The position numbers were made by a program, and so were the translations under genes. Below the pieces are notes generated by a model that searched no databases, was not told the origin of the DNA, and was given only the letters and a program-made list of their open reading frames with translations. A stretch of 64,000 bases of DNA, from positions 2,232,001 to 2,296,000 of the forward strand of contig NC_089394.1 in assembly GCF_003171515.1 (NCBI RefSeq). Direction: 5' to 3'. The DNA comes from Pyrenophora tritici-repentis. Taxonomy: Eukaryota; Ascomycota; Dothideomycetes; Pleosporales; Pleosporaceae. Positions 55,501-64,000 of the stretch are shown here, one piece after another; within the stretch, counting starts at the first letter, position 1, and the number at the start of each line of letters is the position of its first letter.

Positions 55501-58500
55501 ATGTCCCCACTACCGTCTTTTCTCTTTGGGGTGGTACTCTGGGGCATGAGCTGCCAGAGCCGCTGTACTCGCATCCAAACAAACGCTTTGAGATTACAGC
55601 CGAGCTATTTCCTCACATGGTTCGTTGCGACTCATTCGTTGGCGACTCGGACTTGTCCTTCTGAACCTCACCATCTCGTTTGTATTATAGTACTGGCCAT
55701 TCTACACCCTGCACAGCCATGGCGTTGGATGGATCATCTGGATAGCATGGCGGCGATATATCCCCATTGGCAGGACTGAGACACACATGGGGCTCTTTCC
55801 ACTGGGTCCTTGCCAACACGATGAACATGGAAATGAATAACGATACCAATTTCTCAAACTGCTCGTGCATCAGCTTCTCCTTACCCATGATGACAATAGT
55901 CTTGGATGTATGTGATAGCGGGGTCTGTTGCTTCGCATGCGTTTGCCGCCAATTTCAAGTAGAAATGGTGGACCTTGCCTGCAAGTTGCCATGAATTTTG
56001 TCAATGTCAAAATGTACATGATCATTGTCCCCTGAGTTTGAGCATCGTTGATGTTGTGCATTCTTAGACGACCATCACTTTGTCGCGAGAAACGCCCTAA
56101 TGGTGGGGGCGGGACACTTGCTGATCATATCTTGGTTCATGTCGTGCCCGGAGCTCGTCCGCCTCGCGGCTATTCAGAAGACACAGTATCAGCCCCCACA
56201 TCATCAAGCCTACAGGACGGGTCAAGAGTGTTTCTCGCGCTGCTTTCTCTGGTCTTGGAGTCTTCATAGGCGTGCACGCTTCCCCTGTTGCGCCTTGCTA
56301 ATGTAGTAGATCGCTATGAAACGGCAGAACGCGTTTTCATAACGATGCTACCAGCCACGCTCCCGTCACCCCACCCCCATTCTCGTCGAAAATTACAACC
56401 TCTACGAGATGTGTAGAGCTTCTTCAGCACTTCTCAGACATACATGACGCTGAGCGTTAGGTAGGCACGTTCAGGCCTGGGATGTTCTCCGCAGGAACTC
56501 ATGGGCGTACATCGGCACATCCCCCGCGAACGACAGGCCTGGAGGCTGCAGAAGGGGCAAAGATGCCCTTGGTACACACTGTGTAATTTTTTTCCCGCTT
56601 CCACAGCATTCTCTTCGCCCTCGGTAGCTTCGTTAGCCTCATCGAAGTACGAATCTTTGCGTTGCCCGCACATTCTGCTTAGCGACCACGGGGCATCCGG
56701 TCTTGCGCTAGGACACACCCATCCACTGCGGCGGCAGCGACATCGAAGCCACGTTGAAAGGGTTCGTGATAGCTCTGCCGTAACAGCCTCAGCTATGCTA
56801 TCGCTGTTTGGCAGCAATCCCAGATGTGTCCTCGAGGCTGAACATCATTTCGGAAGATGAACACCCTTTCACCACCAGTCTTACTGCGCGCATCTGGGAT
56901 TCGGCTTTACCTCGTCCGCATCATGGACAACTGGATCAGCAGCGTATCACATTTCCGGTATTCCAAGTTGCAGAGACCCTGCAAGGCGACTCTCAGACTC
57001 CGCTATGGACACCATCTGGGTATGGGCGACTTGTACACCCTTTTATCCACGAACCGCGCATCCCCATGCACGAACACCGCGATATAAAGCAAGACGTCGG
57101 CGAAGTACAAATACGAGTTTCCAGAACATCGGCGAATCATACGAATAGGAACGTAGGATATACAAAGACGGCAACATGCCATATACCATGTCTACTGTCG
57201 GCACCTGGATGGATAGGCGGAAGGGATATCACCGGGCTGAACAGCGCACAATGGGCAACATGTTCGCTCACGGCAGCGATTGCAAAATTTCGCAGATGGG
57301 ACAAGCCTCAATCGAACTTCACTTGAGCGTAAAGTGTCTTGCCGCTCCCCACGTTCTCAGCCAAAGCGACACCGATTCTTCGTTCAGCGCCATCGGTCCA
57401 ACGACAACACCAAGCTCGCCCAAAGCTCACAGCGTATTACAATCATTGTCGATAAGCTCAAAGCTGGTCGCACCGATGATGTCTTGTTTGTGCACAAGAG
57501 CCCTTGCAAGCCACGTCCGGCTCAGCTCAGCATCGATGTACAGCAGTATGTATGAGTACCCATCATCTGGGCAGTGTCGACATCTCGGATTCAGAACAGT
57601 CGACATGTTTTGTTCAAGAATGTATACTGTTGCGGCATTCCAACAAAATCCTCAGCTCGACTGCGCACACGACCGATTTGACAAGGGCGAGCGAGCACAG
57701 CAATTGGGCTGTAGGAGTTGAAGAGTATAGTTCAACTGGCCACTGAATTTGCAAGCAGTAGTCCGGCATGCTGCAACATCAATCTGAGAAGGCAAGCTTC
57801 AATACGCCAACAACCTCAACTGGATAGAAGCTGTTGGCCGGCCTCTTTTCCTGGCGCTCCTCATTGCCGAGATCTCTAGATACTTCTTTTGATGCATTTT
57901 GCACGCATATCTGCAGACCGGGCAAACATCTAGCCTCTTTCTCAATCTGCTAGGATGAACAAGAAGACACAATAGCCATGATGGCTTTGTAAGATACTGA
58001 CCCGCTGGATCAGCATATGGGTACCTCTCAGCTGTCAGCAGTGTTAATGCTACACTTGACGCACTTGCCAAGCTAGTTCAGGCCTGAGGATTGCTTCAAT
58101 CGACAGGAAGTGGTGTAGCACACCGCTCAAGCGATCTGGTCAGCGGTCTCATGTCTTCTCAACAACGGTCGTATGTATCGTCTCAATGCAGTTCAAAAGT
58201 TGCGCACAAGAGGCGCCGAAGACTCAGTTCGCCGTCCGATGATCTGTGGAAAGGCTGGGCGACATATCCCACTACAACAATGAAGTTGCTCCAGGCTGAA
58301 GAGAACATAATTCATTGTTGTATGGGAAGATGCAGGAAGTGTCTCCGACAGTGATTCCATGGGTTCTCCTTGCCGTTTCAGGCGATGGTCATCCACCAAA
58401 GGTCACTTCCAACAGGGGATGGATGTTGACCTGCCTTGACTAGGATTGGCGATTATGGCATACGTCGCATGTCTTACCCTGTCGAAAGATGGTCTTCGAT

Positions 58501-60978
58501 GGCTTAGGCAGGTGGGGCATCTTTTCCACCGATCGAGCATGCTGTACACAGCTTTCGAAGTGTCGAGTTACGACTGTGGTGTTCTCCTCGCATCTATGTA
58601 ATCAGTATTTTGCCCACAATTCCACTGTCCTGTACCCTGTCATAGGGTTGATTGGTTCTTGGGTGGTGACTTCCTGCAAGGATGAAGCACAATGTAGGTC
58701 ACAGCAAGCTTCCAAGGTATTCTAATATGCCGGTGTGGTGCTGCTGCTTGCCTGTGGAAGCTTGTTTGACATCTGCCTTTGTTGAGCGCAGGCTCTGCCG
58801 ATTCGATCCGCTTGGTTGAAGGCACAATCCTGTTGAGACTTCGAATGCCTGAGATACACTCATACCTACTGGGATTTGCCGCCTATTCCGCATCTTGCTA
58901 GGGCCTAGCACGAATCGTGCTGGGGCCATAGCAAGGCATGGAAATGCATATGCCATGGAGACCAAGACTAGTTGTTACGGTCTTTGGTAGCAGGCCCTTG
59001 TACGATCCTCCTAAGGACGCTCGTATGCCTGGGCTTGTATCGTTGCCGTTGTCCCAAATGTTCAATCTGTCGAGTGTTCCGGTTAGAGGACGTGGCGTTG
59101 CTCCTATCGGTGACACTTCTCTAGTCATATGGATATCGCGGTACGTGAGTGTCGTCAGAGCTGTATCCGGGGCCATGCGATTCATTGGCGCTCAATACTC
59201 CCCATCCGATTTGATCGATCGCTTCAGGTGCATACTTGGACAGATTCAGGTGTTCTGTCTTGTTGATTGGTCGGTGATATTGACCCCAAACCGGTTCCTC
59301 GAGTACAGCGAGCTTACCTGCAGCCAATTCACTAGTTGTATCGAGGGTTCGGTGACAACGGTGCGCTTACCCTCGCTATCTGGCCTGTGCGCATGCTTTG
59401 TCGCCACTTAGGAGTGGGCATTCCTGGATCTTGGTAACATTCTGGGGTAGTCGCTTAAGTGGGCGCATCGCCTTCAAAGTGAGTGCTACATGAGAGTTCG
59501 CAGACGTTTCCTTACTTTGTGTCTCCTCAACTTGGGCGGGGTTGTTTGGGCGCATAGGCGAAGCATGCATCGGAAGGGAAAGGGCACCTGAGATTCGCCG
59601 AGTCCACGAGGAAGGAGCCGCGGATGAGCCATGGCATTGGCAAGTCGACCGGTCTTTACTATGAGATTACTGTCAGTCTCCGCATATATATGTACTCCTC
59701 GGATTCCTCTATTTGGCCTACATGAGTCACAGATCCGGTCACTTCGAAGAAGTTGCATCCGCTGTACCGAGTGCGCTTGTGATTCCTTCTCCTTCTCTCA
59801 AGTCTCTTTCATTGTCAATTCCGAATCTCTACAAGGGTGGTTTTGTTCTTCCTGGACACTTGGCTATTGTCGAGACTTCCGTGGCGGATGCTGCGGTGGA
59901 TGCTGCCTTCTGCATAGAGGCTGTCCGATGTACACTATACGCAAACAATGACGTTGTTCACGCAATATTGGCACTCAGCCTGGTCAGACTTGGATCATGG
60001 CTGTTGTCACTCGAAGGGTGCTCGCTCGAAGGTGGGAGGCGTGCCTGCGCATCTGGTGGCGTCGAGCTCATTCGACGGACTTGGACTCGTACTGCGAAGA
60101 GACTATACAGGCTATGCGTACGGCTGCTTCTATGTTTCCTCAAAGTCGGTTAAGTTTTTCGGTAGAGCTTTCATCCGTGTGAGTGTCCTGTCGCATGGGT
60201 TAGAGTGCTTACTGTTGCGCCGACTGTCTACTAGGTGTGCACACTAGATGCCTCCAACGTTGGAAATACTTGCAGAGGGCCATGGATCACTATGCTGGTA
60301 ATTCCAATGGTCAATGGCGTCTTGCAGAGGGGTCATCAGCCCTGTGGGTGTCTTTCCGGATGTTGCTGAAAGCTGTCTTCGCATCGGATACCCGCATACG
60401 CGCAACGTCTAGGATGCATAATACCGCATTTCTTTGCACAGGGTGTATCAGGCGATACTCATCAGGAAGAGTATTGTCTTTGTTCGTGCGGGGTTGGTGT
60501 TGTGATGGAGTTGTCGCTGTTGAGAGGGGAGGCGATATCAACTTCGTGCCAAGGCGCGCCATGAGACAAGCAGTTAAGATGCAGCACCACGAAGAGCTGC
60601 ACTTAGAGGCAATGGCAGTAAGACATACTTGCTTATGGTTACCAAGTCCAACCGGCGTGTATGCACGACAATGAAGTAAAGGAGAGGGAGGGGGTTCAAG
60701 TCTGCAGCTGCAGAGAAGACTTAGATGGGCATAGCAGCCACCACAACCGAGTTGAAGATCAGACGAAGCACTATAATGCTGATAGGACCCCTCCTGTCGC
60801 CAGGAACCCTGCCACGTTGCTGCCTTAGCGAAAAGCCCACACAGTCACGCCGCCTATTTTGCAGAAGACTAAATTTCAACTACACCCGCCACAACATACT
60901 TTCAATGACCATATATCTTAATTAACAACACTTTCATCCATCGAAACTGGGTGGGACCACAGCCTGGAAATGTGGCAG

Positions 60979-61138
60979 GGGGGTAGAGTGGTGTAACGGG
61001 GAATCTGTTTTAGGTGAGTGGAATTTCTGTATCCGGATCCAGAGGTCAACGACAAGCGGCGAGGTACGACATTCGAATCCGGCAAAGGACGTAGGTGCAG
61101 GCAGGTATGTAATTAACACCTGCACTGAACCTTTTTTT
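60979..61138 (+). ncRNA. Possible Pol III-type transcript
   Basis: GGGGGGTAGAGTGGTGTAAC (from about 60979) resembles a tRNA 5' end with A-box. A B-box-like ATTCGAATCC lies near 61074. A hairpin with 7-bp arms, GTGCAGG (61095-61101) and CCTGCAC (61119-61125), is followed by seven T (61132-61138). No cloverleaf closes, so this is not a normal tRNA. It could be a SINE-like relic. Confidence 0.25.
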
Positions 61139-61337
61139 GCCCATTCTAACTAAGATGTTTAACCCTTACTGCATTCAACTCCTGGCTGCTATTACACTTC
61201 TATTTACCTTTTAACCATAGAACACACCAGCCTCTTGAAGATTGTTGAGGTGATTTAAGGTACCTTAGATAACGAGTATGTCTCTTTTTGCTTATTCTTA
61301 TCGCGGCTCCTTCCTATCATGCTGCAGTCAAACATCC

Positions 61338-61376
61338 GCAATCGAGCACTGCAATTGAGCACAGCAATTAAGCACT
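61338..61376. repeat. Three tandem 13-bp repeats
   Basis: GCAATCGAGCACT, GCAATTGAGCACA and GCAATTAAGCACT follow one another without gaps. Confidence 0.8.
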
Positions 61377-62274
61377 AAAACCCATATCATCTTCATACGC
61401 AATTATAGGTTTCGGAGCTTTTCACCTTCTGCTTCTTGTAGAGTTGTAGCACATGAAGCTTTACAAGCAAGTGCAGGAGGAGATTTACCGCTTTGATTCC
61501 TTCTAGGACTTGCCTCCAAGTCGAATGCTTCCACTCTTGTCATTTGGGGATATCTGTATTATTATAGACATGTGTTATTGATACAAATAGTGGTTCGCGC
61601 AAAGCCTGTAGGCAGACTAGCTTTTATGACGTTGTTCCCTAACCCAACCAACCTAATTATACTTAGGATCGCGTTGCAGGGATAACAGCTTCCAAAACTC
61701 TACCAGAGCTAAGTCGGCTCTTAGAAACCTTGTTCTTGACAGAATAGACTTAGGAGCAGTGGAATGGCATGACGTCAAGCCGTCAATGAGCGAAATAGTT
61801 GCATCTTGTTCCTTGAACACCTAGAGCTTCTCGCTACATTACAATTGAACATCCCTAAGTTACACTGCACGTACGGTAGTAACTTATCCCAGAAATGGCA
61901 AGTAAATAATCCTGCTGCACTGGCGACATAAATTGAAGAGAAATATCCGAACAGCATCCGATTGACGTAGGATAATGTGCCCCACAAACTCAATCTGCAC
62001 CACATGTCTACCCTGGTCACGTAGAATACCCGGTAACTTCGATACCCACGTACCAATGCCGCAAGTCATACTGTTTAAATTGAAAGGCGATCCTACCCCA
62101 CCGATCTATAGTATTATGCTTTGAGGGCAAATTGCAGTTATGAACCTGGGAGCCCAATTATTCACATAAGTACTGTCGTCCTCCTCAGACTAGGCATGGT
62201 GTCTTGGTGTAGTGTTCGCGTTTGCTCCATAAGTTATAGAGTCTGCCTAGGTAGTATACAGAGCAGATTCCAAC

Positions 62275-63998
62275 ATGCGCTTAGCAGCATCCATCACTGC
62301 CATCTTGCTGTTATTTTCCAATTTTTGGGCTCTCACGGGAGCGCAAACAACAGGTGCACCTGCCGACTCGCCCCAAGACTCAGACATATACCAGTCTTCC
62401 TATCTCGGTGGTGACCACAACATAGATCCATCAGATCTTCCGCACTTCACGCAGATATGGAACGCCACATTCAATTCAGACGAGAAAGTATGTCTCGCCA
62501 AAGTCGCTCTCTCAACGCACACTCCTCTTCTAATCATAAATAGCATTGGGCTCGCCCCCTCGTGCACACCCTCAGATCCACCGGCCGGCAGATTGTCTTT
62601 ACCGCCTCGACTGAAAACCGTATTCGTACTTTCGATGCAGAGACGGGTGAGTTGTTGCATGAACGCCAGGTAGCACCACCATGGCCCATGGACCGCGCAT
62701 ACTGCACAAAGCTTGTCAGCCCGACACTAGGAATTATGGGAACACCGGTCATCTACCGCGAAGCGGAAAACGAGATTGCGTTCTTCTACGTCAAGAGCTA
62801 CATTGAGGATTATCGTGAACAAGGTGGAGCTTATCCGCCGCTCAATTCCGTGTACTATTTGTACGGGGTGTATTTAGACACATTGCAGGATTTGTACAAG
62901 TACCCTATGGTCATCGATGGCCAGCCTTCTGACAACGATGCACGCAAGATCTTTTTGGGCGGCTTGGTTCTGCAGAGGCCTGCTCTTCTGCTGTTGGGCG
63001 ATGTGCTATACGCTGGTTTCGGAGGCTTGTGCGACGCTTTCAATTACACGGGTAGCATTGTGGCTGTCAATCTGGCCACACAGAGCACATATACCTGGAC
63101 TACCCAGGCTGGAAACGCGAGTTTGTATACAAACGACTGGACTTCATGGCATGGCGGCGGGGCAGGAGGTATATGGCAAGCAGGCATGGGTCTCTCTTCC
63201 AACGGGAAAGATGTCTTCTTCACCATCGATAATGGTGGCGGTTCGACATCGACTACGCTCGATACAGCCCCCCGCTCCGGCCACTTCCCTCTTACTGTTC
63301 TCTCTGAAACCGTAGCACGTGTCACTCTCTCTGAAGACTCTGGCCTTGGCATCCAACTCGTCGATTTCTTCCGCCCCTCAGACTGGCAGCAAGACTCAGG
63401 CGAAGACATCGGAAGCGGTGGTTTCGGCCTCCTCGACGCCGCCGTCTTCAGATCTCACGATGGAGCACGTATTGGTGTCGCCACGTCTACAAATCCGAAA
63501 CTGTACGTTACGCGCGTAGATGATCTAGGAGGGTATCTGCAAGGCGGCAATGGAACAACAGACGGTATTTTACAGACAATACCACTAGACGGCGAGGTGT
63601 TCGGCGGCATAGCCAGCTTCCCTTTGGAAGGTGGGTATATCTACGTCAATCCGGGCAACACGGGACTATCCGCTTACGCTTTCACACAAAACTCCACGTC
63701 CTCTTCGTTGTTCAGTTTTGTGGGCAAGGCTTCTCTAGTTAATGGGCACTGGGGTGGCTCTGGGCTACCAACGGTCACCAGCTACAAAGGTAAGCCTGGT
63801 ACAGGGATTATATGGGCCACAGATGTACAGCAGGGGTTGAGAGCGTACAGAGCGGTGCCAGTGAATGGATCGTTAGTTGAGTTGCCGCTGCCAAAGGTCG
63901 AGGGTGCGGTGAGGTTTGGAAGACCGGTATTCGGAGATGGGAAGGTGTTTGTTGTTGATGGGACCGGAAGGTTGATTGCAATGGGTAAGAATAAGTAG
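62275..63998 (+). CDS. Secreted PQQ-like beta-propeller protein (probably continues beyond the window)
   Basis: Exons 62275-62487 and 62544-63998 (555 residues as read). It begins with a signal peptide, MRLAASITAILLLFSNFWAL, cleaved near ALTGAQ. The rest is a quinoprotein/PQQ-like beta-propeller: TASTENRIRTFDAETGEL, GIMGTPVIYREAENEIAFF, GALLLLGD-like strands around ALLLLGDVLYAGFGGLCD, WHGGGAGGIWQAGMGLS, GGFGLLDAAVFRSHDG, GGIASFPLEGGYIYVN and GRPVFGDGKVFVVDGTGRLIAMG. Several N-glycosylation sequons (NGT, NST, NAT) fit a secreted protein. A stop follows at 63996, but GTAAGA at 63985, exactly after the last conserved AMG, looks like a donor. I recall homologues continuing with further domains there, so the true end is probably outside the window. 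Ligand or substrate is unknown. Confidence 0.8.
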
Positions 63999-64000
63999 GG

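Larger units (their letters stand above)
55501..62274. other. Gene-poor region, 6.8 kb
   Basis: No credible gene on either strand. Frames are short and overlap on opposite strands; none of those longer than 90 codons shows a family motif, a leader or splice continuity. Some minus-strand stretches (59000-60150) look like broken coding sequence with scattered stops, possibly an old transposon or gene relic, but no reverse-transcriptase, integrase or transposase motif could be confirmed. From about 60900 to 62270 the sequence becomes AT-richer. It contains a candidate Pol III-type element and a small tandem repeat (separate entries). A TGACGTCA (CRE-type) palindrome lies at 61770-61777, about 500 bp upstream of the next gene. 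Confidence 0.5.

Noticed and set aside
57176..57721. 181-codon plus-strand frame in the gene-poor region
   Set aside because: No recognisable domain, no splice logic, and stops in the neighbouring sequence; the reverse strand also gives no transposon motif.
59000..60150. Possible Copia-type retrotransposon remnant on the minus strand
   Set aside because: Some phrases look coding-like, but no YVDD, integrase or protease motif could be confirmed, so it is not annotated as an element.
1..64000. CRISPR arrays, bacterial operons, insertion sequences or ribosome binding sites
   Set aside because: The window is eukaryotic; no regularly spaced repeats or prokaryotic gene layout is present.

Overview
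The window is nuclear DNA of a filamentous ascomycete, most likely a dothideomycete of the order Pleosporales. The grounds are short introns of about 45-110 bp with GT(A/G)NGT donors, CTAAC/CTAAT branch sites and CAG/TAG acceptors, single genes spaced by 0.3-2 kb without operons, and fungus-restricted families (DUF7514, Rxt3, RRG9, mpaB-like oxygenase, Zn2Cys6 regulator). The order-level placement is an impression from family style, not a computed result. Gene models were spliced by hand; every multi-exon model below closes in frame.

Layout. 1-16.8 kb is a dense housekeeping block: 3' part of the Rxt3 histone-deacetylase subunit, 6-phosphofructo-2-kinase/fructose-2,6-bisphosphatase, a small unknown, pyruvate dehydrogenase kinase, cytochrome c, a short-chain dehydrogenase, a lysine-rich unknown, an mpaB/rubber-oxygenase-like membrane protein, RRG9 and a zinc alcohol dehydrogenase. 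18.7-26.6 kb holds the MAPKKK STE11 (SAM, Ras-binding and kinase domains), a DUF7514 protein and a small unknown. 26.6-30.2 kb is gene-poor and contains a decayed gene with an in-frame stop, a frame break and an inverted repeat. 30.2-39.2 kb has a UBA-domain protein, an IFI6/IFI27-like protein with 22-residue repeats, and a large conserved fungal protein. 40.1-43.9 kb has a cysteine-rich mini-protein, a tiny ORF, the mitochondrial pyruvate carrier MPC2 head-to-head with complex I subunit NDUFA2, and a coiled-coil protein. 46.1-55.5 kb has a Zn2Cys6 regulator, the SEA/GATOR2 subunit MTC5 (WDR59) and UBC13. 55.5-62.3 kb has no supportable gene. 62.3 kb to the end is a secreted beta-propeller protein that probably continues past the window.

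How the genes fit together. Several genes act on carbon flow into respiration: FBP26 sets fructose-2,6-bisphosphate, MPC2 brings pyruvate into mitochondria, PDH kinase restrains its oxidation, and cytochrome c and NDUFA2 are respiratory-chain parts. ADH handles the alternative acetaldehyde/ethanol branch and RRG9 is needed for respiratory growth. They are scattered singly, so shared location may be chance. The signalling genes (STE11, MTC5, UBC13, Rxt3) are ordinary core fungal functions.

No clear-cut new system was found. The observations most worth following are the repeat-bearing IFI6-like protein, the cysteine-rich mini-protein, stop-free 51-bp introns in STE11 and the Zn2Cys6 gene that could be retained, the decayed gene with its foldback, and two possible Pol III-type transcripts.
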